Positions 46,565-55,683 of a stretch of 64,000 nucleotides of DNA are shown piece by piece. The first letter of the stretch is position 1. Each line of letters opens with the position of its first letter. The DNA is from Rhizobium freirei PRF 81. GTDB lineage: Bacteria; Pseudomonadota; Alphaproteobacteria; Rhizobiales; Rhizobiaceae. Where the stretch lies: assembly GCF_000359745.1 (NCBI RefSeq), contig NZ_AQHN01000086.1, forward strand, positions 1 to 64,000, given 5' to 3'. A program made the position numbers and the translations under genes. Below the pieces are notes generated by a model that did no database searches, had not been told where the DNA came from, and saw only the letters and a list, made by a program, of their open reading frames with translations.

Positions 46565-47464
46565 ATGTCTTTCGACAATCTGCGATACCTCGAATCCGAA
46601 GCCATCCATATCATTCGGGAGGTCGCTGCGACCTTTTCCAATCCGGTAGTGCTCTATTCCATCGGAAAGGACTCCTCCGTTTTATTGCATCTCGCAATGA
46701 AGGCGTTCTTCCCGGGAAAACCGCCCTTTCCCTTTCTTCATGTGGACACCCGGTGGAAGTTTCGGGAGATGATCGATTTCCGCGACCGCATGATGCGGGA
46801 AATGGACCTGAAATTGATTGTCCACGTCAATCAGGATGGCATCGATCAGGGTATCAGCCCGTTTCGAGACGGCTCCAACGTGCACACGCACATGATGAAG
46901 ACCATGGCGCTGCGCCAGGCGTTGGACAAATTCAGTTTCGATGCTGCGCTCGCAGGCGCACGCCGCGAGGAGGAAAAATCGCGAGCCAAAGAGCGGATCT
47001 TTTCCATTCGCAACGCACAGCATGCTTGGGATCCGAAACGCCAGCGTCCGGAGATGTGGAGAACCTACAATACGCGTGTCAGCGCAGGCGAAACGATGCG
47101 CGTCTTTCCGCTTTCCAACTGGACGGAACTCGACGTCTGGGAATACAACCAAAAGGAAAACATCCCGGTCGTGCCACTCTATTTCGCGGCGCCGCGGCCC
47201 GTCGTTCAGCGCGGTGCGGGGATGATCATGGTCGATGACGAGCGCATGCCGCTTGAGCCCGACGAAACGGTCACGCAGCGCATGATCCGTTTCCGTACGC
47301 TCGGCTGCTACCCTTTGACGGGCGCGATCGAATCCAGTGCGGAGACGGTGCCGGAAATCCTGCGCGAGATCGTGGAGGCACGCACCTCCGAAAGACAGAG
47401 CCGGCTGATCGATTTCGACGAGGCCGGCGCAATGGAGAAGAAGAAGCGGGAAGGGTACTTCTGA
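46565..47464 (+). CDS. nodP: Sulphate adenylyltransferase subunit 2, NodP
   Basis: NodP (CysD type) makes adenylyl sulphate with NodQ. The 299-residue protein has the PP-loop SIGKDSSVLL near residue 30, and RREEEKSRAKERIFS. It follows nodH by 5 bases and overlaps nodQ by one base. It looks intact, but the partner nodQ is frameshifted. Confidence 0.95.
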   Translation: MSFDNLRYLESEAIHIIREVAATFSNPVVLYSIGKDSSVLLHLAMKAFFPGKPPFPFLHVDTRWKFREMIDFRDRMMREMDLKLIVHVNQDGIDQGISPFRDGSNVHTHMMKTMALRQALDKFSFDAALAGARREEEKSRAKERIFSIRNAQHAWDPKRQRPEMWRTYNTRVSAGETMRVFPLSNWTELDVWEYNQKENIPVVPLYFAAPRPVVQRGAGMIMVDDERMPLEPDETVTQRMIRFRTLGCYPLTGAIESSAETVPEILREIVEARTSERQSRLIDFDEAGAMEKKKREGYF

Positions 47465-49361
47465 TGCCATATCCTTTTTCGATATCGCCGCATGACATGG
47501 AAGAGCATCTGGTCCAAGAGGACAAAGGACCGGTTCTTCGATTCATTACCTGCGGTTCGGTCGATGACGGCAAATCGACCTTGATCGGGCGACTGCTCTG
47601 CGATGCGCAACTGGTCTTCGAAGACCAATTGGCAGACCTTCGCCACGGGGGCATCCGCGGCGGCAATGGCGAGGAAATCGATTTCTCTCTGGTGCTCGAC
47701 GGCCTTGAGGCGGAGCGCGAACAGGGCATCACCATAGATGTTGCCTATCGCTATTTCTCCACGTCGAAGCGCAAGTTCATCGTTGCCGACACGCCAGGCC
47801 ACTTCGAATATACGCGCAACATGGCGACGGGCGCATCAACTGCCGACCTTGCCGTCATCCTCGTCGACAGCCGCCAAGGCATACTCCAGCAAACACGCAG
47901 GCATTCCTATCTCGCCTCGCTTCTCGGCATTCGCCATGTCGTCCTGGCTGTGAACAAGATCGATCTCATCGATTTCAGCGAGCCGATATTTGATGCCATT
48001 GTGGCCGAATACGTGCGCTTCTCGGCGAAGCTGGGTTTTGCCAGCGTAATGGCCATTCCGATGTCCGCCCGCTTCGGAGACAATGTTGTTTCGAAATCGG
48101 GGAAATTACCCTGGTATCAAGGCTCCCCGCTTCTTGAATATCTGGAAACGGTGGAACTCGACGCACCTGACAGGCAAGAACCCTTTCGTTTTCCTGTTCA
48201 GCTCGTCATGCGGCCGAATGCGGATTTTCGAGCTACGCGGGCCGGATCGCATCCGGAAAAATTGCGGTCGGCGATCCGGTGATCGTTGCAAAATCAGGTC
48301 TGCGATCGTCGGTCAGGGCGATCATTGCCCCTGATGGCAACCAGATATCTGCCGCAGAAGGGGAACCGGTAACCTTGGTTCTTGCCGACGAGGTAGATGT
48401 CTCGAGGGGCGACATGCTGGTTGACCCCGCCTCAAGACCTTTTGTCTCGGACCAATTTCAGGCGCATCTTATTTGGTTCGATGCCAATCCGATGCTCCCC
48501 GGACGAAGCTATCTCTTGCGGACGGAGACGGACAGTGTCAGCGCCACGGTGACTGTGCTCAAGCACCAACTAAATGTCGACAGCTTCGTTCGCGAACCGG
48601 CCAAACTGCTTCAGATGAACGAGGTGGGCGTCTGCAACATCATGACGCAACGACCGATCGTCTTTGACGCCTACAAGGAAAATAGGTCAACCGGCAATTT
48701 CATCATCGTCGATAGGGTAAGCAGCGCGACCGTCGGCGCCGGCATGATTGATTTCCCGCTTCGTCGTGCCGACAACGTTCATTGGCAGGCGCTCGACGTC
48801 GACAAGGCCGCGCGGTCGGCTCTCAAGAACCAAAAGCCTGCTGTCCTTTGGCTCACCGGTCTGTCCGGTTCGGGCAAGTCGACGATCGCCAATGCACTCG
48901 AAGCGCTTCTGCATACTTGCGGCAAGCATACCTATCTATTGGACGGAGATAACGTACGCCACGGGCTTAATCGTGACCTTGGCTTTACCGCAGTTGATCG
49001 GGTCGAGAACATACGCCGCGTCGCTGAGGTCGCCAAGTTGATGGCGGACGCAGGGCTGATCGTAATTTGCTCCTTCATCTCGCCCTTCCGAGACGAGCGG
49101 CGTATGGCGCGCGAGCTCATGGGCGAAGGCGAGTTCATCGAAATCTTTGTTGACACGCCTTTAGACGAATGTGCGCGCCGAGATCCGAAAGGGCTTTATA
49201 AGAAGGCCTTTGCCGGAAACATTGCCAATTTCACCGGCGTCTCGTCTCCCTATGAGGCTCCGGAGAATCCGGAACTTCACCTCAAAACCATGGGCCAGGA
49301 GCCAGCGAGGTTAGCGCTTCAGATAGAAGAGTTCCTTCGAAGCCGAATGGAGGAGAAATAG
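47464..49361 (+). pseudogene. nodQ: NodQ (GTPase/APS kinase fusion) with one-base frameshift
   Basis: NodQ joins the CysN-type GTPase of ATP sulphurylase to an APS kinase and would make PAPS for NodH. The first part (47464-48282) has GSVDDGKSTLIGRLL, DTPGH and NKID. The second has the linker IVAKSGLRSSVRAI and the kinase loop GLSGSGKSTIANALEAL up to 49361. The two parts are in different frames: near 48231 the reading DFR changes before YAGRIASG, consistent with one missing G. The total, 1898 bases, is one short of an in-frame 632-residue fusion. An internal GTG at 48279 could restart only the second part. Confidence 0.88.
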
Positions 49362-49505
49362 CTCACTGGCCCAGTGCAGACAGGAATTTTAGCAACTGAG
49401 AGCCTGTCAACAGGGGAGGGCCGAAAATCTCCTGCAGCTGCTTCGCTGAGAAGAGTAGCCGGCCAGGCCAGCGGGTGCTGGCGTTTCACCAGCTTTACGG
49501 ACCAT

Positions 49506-49826
49506 ATGACGGCAGCCTACCGAGAATACACCTTCAAATACTGGATGGACACTCATCGCAGCGAGGAAATCTTCTTCGTCCTGCAGGTCCAGAAGGTTAT
49601 GCCAAAAACCTTCGTTGCATTTGGCTCCTGCCGGTACGTGGAGGAAGGGGAGAGGCTTCCCCGATCTCACATCATCGCTGATTGCAAGTCGGAAGCTGAT
49701 GCGCTCGCCTTACGCGATCGGTTCTTCGCCATACGAGTCGATACGGGCAAGACTATCGAAAAGGAGATGTATCGGCGCGTTGATAAGTTCGCAGCGCGCG
49801 CAGAGGGGAAGACGCGAAGACGCTGA
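49506..49826 (+). CDS. Hypothetical protein downstream of nodQ
   Basis: The chosen start is the ATG at 49506, giving 106 residues (MTAAYREYTFKYWMDTHRSE...). A longer frame from a GTG at 49374 is open but has a less regular first part. No known domain. Same strand as nodHPQ, 144 bases after nodQ. Confidence 0.5.
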   Translation: MTAAYREYTFKYWMDTHRSEEIFFVLQVQKVMPKTFVAFGSCRYVEEGERLPRSHIIADCKSEADALALRDRFFAIRVDTGKTIEKEMYRRVDKFAARAEGKTRRR

Positions 49827-49840
49827 AGAAAAACCTATCG

Positions 49841-49868
49841 CTGCCTCCCACATATATTCGGGAGGCAG
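49841..49868 (-). terminator. Hairpin between convergent genes
   Basis: CTGCCTCCC and GGGAGGCAG form a nine-base-pair stem with a ten-base loop. On the minus strand a T run (TTTTT) follows eight bases beyond. It may end the DUF982 gene transcript. Confidence 0.5.
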
Positions 49869-49876
49869 GCATGACC

Positions 49877-50131
49877 TCACCGGCCGTACACAAAGACCCC
49901 ATCCTCTCGGGCCGCCTTAATGATCGCCTCTCGCACTTCTTCGGCAGTTATTCTGCCCTCATGGGCTGCAAGAACCGCTCTCTTGGCGTCTTCATAGGCT
50001 TCGCCGGTATTCTCTGCCGGCCATTCGTTGAGCAGGAAATCGGCAGCGCGCTCGGCGCTGTTGATCGCGACCGCTCTGCCGGCCTGTCTCGTTTCCAGCA
50101 TCAGAGTTTTATCCCACCATTGTGTGGTCAT
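49877..50131 (-). CDS. DUF982 family protein
   Basis: This is a small DUF982 protein, about 84 residues from the second in-frame Met (MTTQWWDKTLMLETRQAGR), with the signature AERAADFLLNEWP and a C-terminal helix AREDGVFVYGR. An upstream Met would add six residues. Function is unknown. The family is common on rhizobial symbiotic plasmids. The gene is followed by a hairpin, and a truncated paralogue exists at 36390. Confidence 0.75.
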   Translation of the reverse strand: MTTQWWDKTLMLETRQAGRAVAINSAERAADFLLNEWPAENTGEAYEDAKRAVLAAHEGRITAEEVREAIIKAAREDGVFVYGR

Positions 50132-50149
50132 GGCATTATTCCTCCGCAA

Positions 50150-50533
50150 TCAAAACTGGCGATCAGATGCTTGGTTCCAAGGAGGGCGGCGTGATGCTCA
50201 TCTTCGAAAGATCCTGTATTCGCATTCGGGTACCCCTCGCACATGCAGGGTTCGCTTATCGCCTACGTGTTTCCAGAATCTCTTTTTGTCCGCTACGCGA
50301 CTATCTGCGAGGCCTTGGCGCCGACGTCAGGCTTTCAAGACTGATCGAGAGGCGGCTTTCATGCGCAACAGTTGATTGGCAGCCGCGTCAAGTTCCGTTC
50401 GCAGGGATCCGACATGGCGTCGACATTGTTCATGATCTAGAAGGCGGCAGTCGGTTCCGCAAGAACGACGAGCGCGGAAATTCATCATCCGCCCGCCATG
50501 CTCGGTCCGCCGCAAAGCGCCCAGGGCTCCCCG
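50150..50533. other. Stretch between the DUF982 gene and the ISNCY element
   Basis: No gene is recognised in these 384 bases. They probably include the DUF982 promoter. Confidence 0.35.
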
Positions 50534-50539
50534 TAGCTA

Positions 50540-52205
50540 GTTTCCGTCCACAAACAGGCGTATTTAAGCGCGTTTACAAGGGTTTGTCCTTTGCGGTGAG
50601 AGTGGTTTTGGGGCGACGGACAGGATCATGAACGCTTGTGATTGGGCAGTATACAGTTGGCGGCGCTGAGGCGTACGCCACGAGGCCGGCATTGTAGCGA
50701 CGGCGCAATTCTAAAAGCTGGTCGGAGTTCAGGTCGGTTTGAGGCGGATGAAGAGGACGAGGTTGTAAGCCACGACGGAGGACCAGACGTAGGTCTTGAA
50801 GTGGTCAAGGCCCCGCCAGGTGCAGCGTGCCAGGCCGTAGGCACGCTTGAGGCATGATATTCCGGCTTCGATACCGGCGCGGAAGTTGCGCAACTTGCGA
50901 TAGACCCAATTGCTTCTGACCATGTCCTCGACCTTGAGGCCAGCTTTCTTGTGGAATGCCATGTCGCGAACGCCCCAGGTCTTGGCTGTGGCCAGGTTGC
51001 CGCGACTGGCAAAGCCGCCGTCGGCCGCCGCCTGCCGCGGCGCGTTTCCATAGACGGCGATGTGGCGCTCCAGCATCGGCAGCAGCCGCTCGCTGTCGGG
51101 CGGATTACCTGCCTCGATCACCAGATCGAGGATCATGCCGCTTCTGCCGGTGGTCAGGTTGAGCTTGTGGCCGTATTCGGTCTCGCGGCTACCTTTGACG
51201 ATGATATCGGCATGGGGTTCGAACAGGCTTACCAGCTTCTCGCCCGCCGGCAGCTTCTCGCCCGCCAGTACTCGCCGCTCGCTCTGTTTGATGATGCGTT
51301 CGATCAGCGGTCGATAGCGGCAAACCTGGGCCTGCCAGAGTTGGACGAGCGGATTGCTCGCCGCTGCCAGTCGCTCGGTTGCCTGCTTCAGGTATGCCAA
51401 GGTCGCGCAGGCGATCGCGATCAGCTCACGGTAGAGCCGGACCCGATTGGGCTGACCGCGTGTGAACTGGATCTCGCGGGCACGCTTCTTGGCCGCGCGG
51501 CAATGATCGCGCCATGCCAGGCCGGCGCCGACCAAGGTATCTGCCTTCTTCAGCAGGCGCACCATGACCCGCACGGCATCCCACAGCAGGCTGCTGTCGC
51601 TCGGTTCGTGCATGAGTGCCGAGGTCACTGTACTGTCCAGCCGCACGACCGTGCCGTCTTCCAGCTTCGCCTGCCGAGCGCTCGACAGCAGCGCCCGATT
51701 GATCACTTCCCAGGTCTCGGGTCGGATCGCGCTGATCGTCTTTTGCAGCACTGACTTTTGCGGGCTCCATGACCACGGCAGGCGCGCAAAGGCCCGAAAC
51801 GACGCGGAGTCCTCGAGATGGAACGCCAGTTCCTGGTAGCTCAGCTGCCGGTATTGCTTGAGCAATGCGCAACGCAGCACTGCCTCGGCCGGCAGCCCTT
51901 GCCGTCCGGTGGCCTTGACGCCGTGCCGACCCAGATCCCGCCCCACCAAGCCAAACAGATCGTGGTGCTCGTCCAGCCACTGCGACATCGACTTCAGTTC
52001 GTGGCCGATCTCGTGCGTGGCGAAAAGATCGAATATACTGGCTTGGACGGTGCGTTCCTGGCGCATTGTCGGCTCCGGCGGTTGCAGATTGTGCTTCGGA
52101 ATCAGTGGCATGAGCCCAAAGTATACCTGAAACCGCCGGGCCTTGCTTGCGCAAAATTCAGATTCACTTAATAATATCAATAACTTGATGTTCGTGGACG
52201 GAAAC
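50540..52205 (-). mobile_element. Complete insertion sequence, ISNCY type
   Basis: The element is bounded by inverted repeats: GTTTCCGTCCAC at 50540-50551 and its exact complement at 52194-52205, with 16 of 17 bases matching if extended. It is flanked on both sides by TAGCTA (50534-50539 and 52206-52211), which looks like a six-base target duplication. It carries one transposase gene on the minus strand. The total length is 1666 bases. Confidence 0.85.
50729..52066 (-). CDS. ISNCY-family transposase
   Basis: From the Met at 52066 (MRQERTVQASIFDLFATH) it is 445 residues. Met codons at 52111 or 52180 would extend it. It has DDE-type catalytic blocks: VRLDSTVTSALMHEP, AADGGFASRGNLA and AGIEAGISCLKRAYG. 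It looks intact. It moves the IS at 50540-52205. Confidence 0.85.
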   Translation of the reverse strand: MRQERTVQASIFDLFATHEIGHELKSMSQWLDEHHDLFGLVGRDLGRHGVKATGRQGLPAEAVLRCALLKQYRQLSYQELAFHLEDSASFRAFARLPWSWSPQKSVLQKTISAIRPETWEVINRALLSSARQAKLEDGTVVRLDSTVTSALMHEPSDSSLLWDAVRVMVRLLKKADTLVGAGLAWRDHCRAAKKRAREIQFTRGQPNRVRLYRELIAIACATLAYLKQATERLAAASNPLVQLWQAQVCRYRPLIERIIKQSERRVLAGEKLPAGEKLVSLFEPHADIIVKGSRETEYGHKLNLTTGRSGMILDLVIEAGNPPDSERLLPMLERHIAVYGNAPRQAAADGGFASRGNLATAKTWGVRDMAFHKKAGLKVEDMVRSNWVYRKLRNFRAGIEAGISCLKRAYGLARCTWRGLDHFKTYVWSSVVAYNLVLFIRLKPT

Positions 52206-52297
52206 TAGCTAGAGTCGCCAGGCAGAACTTAATAGCCCATTCGAATACCATTCGGCGTGATGGGGCCTGCGAACCGAATCCTGGAAGCGGCGGTTAG

Positions 52298-52507
52298 GTC
52301 GTCGTCTACAAGGACGGCCGGGAAATCGCTGCATTGTCCGCAGGCTTCGGTGAGACCGCGAACAATGTCATCGAGCTTACCGGCATGCTGCACGCTACCC
52401 AATGGATCATCGATTATTTCAAGAAGGACGAGCCGGCAACGATCTGGCGTGACGCCATGTACGTCGTGAACGGATGCAATGAATGGCGTAACTCCTGGGA
52501 GAGATGA
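52298..52507 (+). pseudogene. rnhA: Ribonuclease HI remnant
   Basis: A plus-strand frame without a start reads VVVYKDGREIAALSAGFGE, TANNVIELTGML and YVVNGCNEWRNSW, the middle of ribonuclease HI. The N-terminal part including the first catalytic Asp is missing, and a TGA stops the frame at 52505. It ends 90 bases from the IS right end, which suggests that the IS or an earlier rearrangement removed the rest. Confidence 0.7.
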
Positions 52508-52999
52508 TTTTGGAGCGCCTGATCGAGGCGATGGAGACGGATATCGCGTAGCCCGTAAGGGTCGGGCCGAAGGCATTCGGAAGCAGCATGCCGCAATACC
52601 TCCATTCCGCCGCGGAAAACTTCGCCCGTCGGCGCGAGGACATCATCAAGACCGGTGGCGCCAGAACCCGCGAGGATGAAGCCGCCCAACGCAGGCAAAC
52701 CGACAAGTCTTTAAGGTTTGTTGTCATAGACCGCAGAGTGGCAGGTCACCGCCGATCTACAATACGGTCGATTATACAAGGAAATTTGTCGAGGAGTGCC
52801 TCCTCAAAGGGCGTATATCATTGATGACATTACCATGTTCTAATTCAACAGTCGGCCGTGCCCACGACCGTAATTGAAACGAGCACTTGATGGAAACTCT
52901 GCCCCTATCCCTATTCGGATAGGGGCTTTTTGTGGGTGTGCTTGGGCATTGCTGTACGAAATACCGTTGTCATGCAGTCCGATGGTACAACGCGGCCTG
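52508..52999. other. Decayed stretch between the RNase H relic and csbD
   Basis: No gene is recognised in 492 bases. A frame from 52588 has no known family. A terminator hairpin is at 52901-52931. Confidence 0.4.
52901..52931 (+). terminator. Rho-independent terminator
   Basis: GCCCCTATCC and GGATAGGGGC form a ten-base-pair stem with a six-base loop, followed by TTTTT. It faces the plus strand, after the RNase H relic region. Confidence 0.8.
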
Positions 53000-53210
53000 T
53001 TACTCCCAGGTCTGTCGATTGTACCAATCGTCGATGTCGCGCCGCGCCCGATCTTTTTCCAAGCCGTAGCGTTGTTCTTGGATCTTGCCTTCGAGCTGAT
53101 CTCGGCGTCCGTCGATTAGATCCAAGGTCGTCATCCGTGAGCTGTCCCCACTGCTCTTTCACCTTGCCCTTGATCTGCTTCCAATTTCCTTCAACTCTAT
53201 TCCCATCCAT
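53000..53210 (-). pseudogene. CsbD-like stress protein gene with one-base frameshift
   Basis: The start MDGNRVEGNWKQIKGKVKEQWG is CsbD-like. After LTDDDL one extra G near 53122 shifts the frame. The other frame then reads DLIDGRRDQLEGKIQERYG-like sequence to a stop at 53000-53002. The total of 211 bases is one too many for an intact 69-residue protein. Confidence 0.75.
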
Positions 53211-53460
53211 GATGTTCTCATCGTAAGGGTTGTCCCTGCAGCGGTAATGTAGATCGGCTATCTTTGTTCGCCAAATAGTTGGAGGGGCCGCCGCGCGAAG
53301 CTGGGCAAAGCGAGCGCGCGGAAGCTGGGGTTAGGCCTCCGCTTTTTTTCAAGCATGCAGAAGTGGAATCAAGCCCTGAACGATAGATTCTGCCAATGCT
53401 TCCTATCGCTTCGCTATCTGGAAATTTCATAATCAAGGGCTTCTTGCCCCAATCGTCCGA

Positions 53461-53790
53461 CTACGGATCAATGGCAAAGTATTTTACCAAGAAGGGGTTC
53501 GCTAAAAGTGGCCATGCACCAGCAAGTCTGGCGAGGTGGCGTTCGTCATGAATGCCTTGCTTATAAAGAGTGACAACGATTGGTGCCAGTCGCTGGGCTT
53601 CATTTACATCTTTCATTAGGTTCAATCTTGAGAAAATCTGCTCGAAAGCAAGCTGACAAATCTCTAGGTCACGCAGACCAAAGATTGCCTCATGGTTTCG
53701 AATATATTGGGAAAACGTCGAACCATCCTCATCATGCCGCTCCGCCGGGCTGGATACCGGTGACCCCATCTCGGGAGAATCCGAAACCAT
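53461..53790 (-). CDS. Hypothetical protein
   Basis: The 109-residue soluble protein (MVSDSPEMGSPVSSPAERHD...) is predicted helical after residue 35. No signal peptide, no membrane segment, no recognised domain. The RBS is not clear. Confidence 0.45.
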   Translation of the reverse strand: MVSDSPEMGSPVSSPAERHDEDGSTFSQYIRNHEAIFGLRDLEICQLAFEQIFSRLNLMKDVNEAQRLAPIVVTLYKQGIHDERHLARLAGAWPLLANPFLVKYFAIDP

Positions 53791-53898
53791 CCGCTGCTCT
53801 CCGATCGTGCATGAGTATACAACGCACGTTTACACTCCAGGCAACATTCTCGCAACCTGAGGCATCATTTCTTTGAGCATCTTCTCGGCGCCGCCACT

Positions 53899-54123
53899 TT
53901 ACTGCTGAGCGGGCGTTTTCGCGGGCGGCGTTGTGGTGGTCGGCTGTGTCGTTGTCGTCTGGGCTGGGGCGTTGGGATTTGTCGTGCTGGTGTGGGGCCA
54001 GAAAGCCCAGGCGAGAGCTGCGACTACAATAATCCCGAGAATGACAACCCATGGCATCCAAGGTTGGCGACGTACCGGTGTCGTTCTGAGATCTGGGGCA
54101 CGCTTGTTGATGTCGTTGCTCAT
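53899..54123 (-). CDS. Small single-pass membrane protein with Thr/Pro-rich tail
   Basis: From the Met at 54123 the product is 74 residues: a short polar start (MSNDINKRAPDL), one membrane segment (WVVILGIIVVAALAWAFW) and a tail rich in Thr, Pro and Ala. Topology suggests the tail is outside the cytoplasm. A start 13 codons earlier is possible. No known family. Confidence 0.6.
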   Translation of the reverse strand: MSNDINKRAPDLRTTPVRRQPWMPWVVILGIIVVAALAWAFWPHTSTTNPNAPAQTTTTQPTTTTPPAKTPAQQ

Positions 54124-54215
54124 CTGAGTACTCCTCTGGGACGTAACCTTTAGCTGCAGCAAAGGTTCCTGACCACGAGGCGTTGCGGTGAAGTTGCGCT
54201 AATATTGCGCGCAGT

Positions 54216-54716
54216 TCATTGGGTTGGTTGATGTCCGTGATCGGATTCATCTCGCAAGTATTTGGCATCGTATAAGAATGGAAGAAGCCGAGCCGTTCCG
54301 GGCACAATCTTGGACTCGTCGGCGTCGACCTCGAGGCGAGCTGTCCATCTAATCATGTGGTTGTTGTCGGTCGGGTCCAACGTCGGAAACTTGAGGCGAC
54401 GGCTTTGATCAGTTGTGACCACATCAATGGTATAGCTATCGTCTTCAAGGTATCGATCTGAGATGATCTCCACATGGAACCGGCCACCTTCCGTCCTGGC
54501 ATCGCCCTCGTAGCCACATCGCTGGATGCAACCTGGCAAATCACCCCTGACTGTGAATGAGATCAATGTGCCGTCCACCAGGTTGGTTATCCCGTTAAAA
54601 GACGGTGGATTTCCTTTGCTCATGGTTATCGCGAGCGTCAGATCGTTGTCGCTGGCCGCAAAGGCAGAAGGGACCATGATGAGCGACAGTGCGGCAACGA
54701 CGACGGCGTGATGCAT
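54216..54716 (-). CDS. Hypothetical periplasmic protein
   Basis: The 166-residue product has a signal peptide (MHHAVVVAALSLIMVPSAFAA) and a beta-rich body with two cysteines close together (CIQRC). No domain is recognised. The last 20 residues look irregular. Confidence 0.6.
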   Translation of the reverse strand: MHHAVVVAALSLIMVPSAFAASDNDLTLAITMSKGNPPSFNGITNLVDGTLISFTVRGDLPGCIQRCGYEGDARTEGGRFHVEIISDRYLEDDSYTIDVVTTDQSRRLKFPTLDPTDNNHMIRWTARLEVDADESKIVPGTARLLPFLYDAKYLRDESDHGHQPTQ

Positions 54717-54767
54717 AGCAATCCCCCAATTACCGCAATGATTATCGGGAATGATCTAAGAGTCGAG

Positions 54768-55223
54768 TCAACTATGCGTGCGAGCGTGGCGCCCTGTGAA
54801 CGGCTCAAATTCATCGTCGCCGTGCAGATATTCCAGCTCATGGTCAATGTGGTCGATCGCCCAACAGAGCGCCTCGATCTCGCTTCTCAGGTGCTCGGCC
54901 AAGTCCCCGGTGATACTGGCGATATCGGCCGCCGGCAGGGACGCCCTGCTGTTGATAATCTTGATCTCGTCAGCTTCAAGACCGGCAAGGTGGTGCTTCG
55001 CCCGCTCGATCTGGAACAACAGCTTGCCGCGGTGATCCAGTAGGTATTCTCTCGTCTCGTCGATCATTTGGGCGTCTCCGAGGGATGTGGCTGTAGCCTT
55101 ATATGCTTCGAGACCGTGTTCGGTAATCCAAAAATATTCGATATTGTCGATACAATCTCTGGGGACGAAACCGCGGGCCTCCAGACGGCTAACGATATCG
55201 TCGCCGCACCCATAAAAGCCCAC
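54768..55223 (-). CDS. Hypothetical protein, winged-helix-like start
   Basis: The 151-residue frame begins with GTG (MGFYGCGDDIVSRLEARGF...). The first 45 residues with FWITEHGLEAY look like the end of a winged-helix domain. The rest is helical, possibly coiled coil. The DNA-binding helix is not complete, so the N-terminus may be lost. Confidence 0.5.
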   Translation of the reverse strand: MGFYGCGDDIVSRLEARGFVPRDCIDNIEYFWITEHGLEAYKATATSLGDAQMIDETREYLLDHRGKLLFQIERAKHHLAGLEADEIKIINSRASLPAADIASITGDLAEHLRSEIEALCWAIDHIDHELEYLHGDDEFEPFTGRHARTHS

Positions 55224-55356
55224 GCAAGGCGGGCCCGGAAAGGTGGAATGATGGAGGTGATTTAGGAGATGCCGGCCGTGTGACGCGCTGACATCATCTT
55301 TGATGCGACAAGGCTAAAATGCCTGATAGGATTTGAGCTTAATCGTGGAGGGGACC

Positions 55357-55485
55357 ATGAAATCAGCGGCAAACGACAAAGAAAATCTGCCGCCCGTCGA
55401 GCAGGAGTGGGCCAGCGCCATGCTAGTCATTGCATGGCCGTTTGGGGTTTTTGCCATTGCGCTTTGCTGTAAGTTCTTCGTGTAG
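55357..55485 (+). CDS. Small membrane protein of 42 residues
   Basis: An ATG with GGAGGGG six bases upstream starts a 42-residue frame (MKSAANDKENLPPVEQEWAS...). The C-terminal half is one membrane segment (MLVIAWPFGVFAIALCCKFFV). No known family. Confidence 0.5.
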   Translation: MKSAANDKENLPPVEQEWASAMLVIAWPFGVFAIALCCKFFV

Positions 55486-55683
55486 CGATTAAGCCCCCGC
55501 CTGACCTAACGCTCGGGCCTGGCCAAGACGGTTGTCGGGATGTTGATTTTGGGGATTCTAGCCGTCGTCCCAACAATGATGGTGCAGTCTCTCGTGCCCA
55601 TAAATCACGCTCTTCGTCACTCGCTCTCAGTTTGAGCAAGCGATCGGTGCCGCTGCGAAGCGCTCCCTGGCTCACGCTTGCGG

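Noticed and set aside
49362..49385. Palindrome CACTGGCCCAGTG after nodQ as a terminator
   Set aside because: The loop would be a single base and there is no T run.
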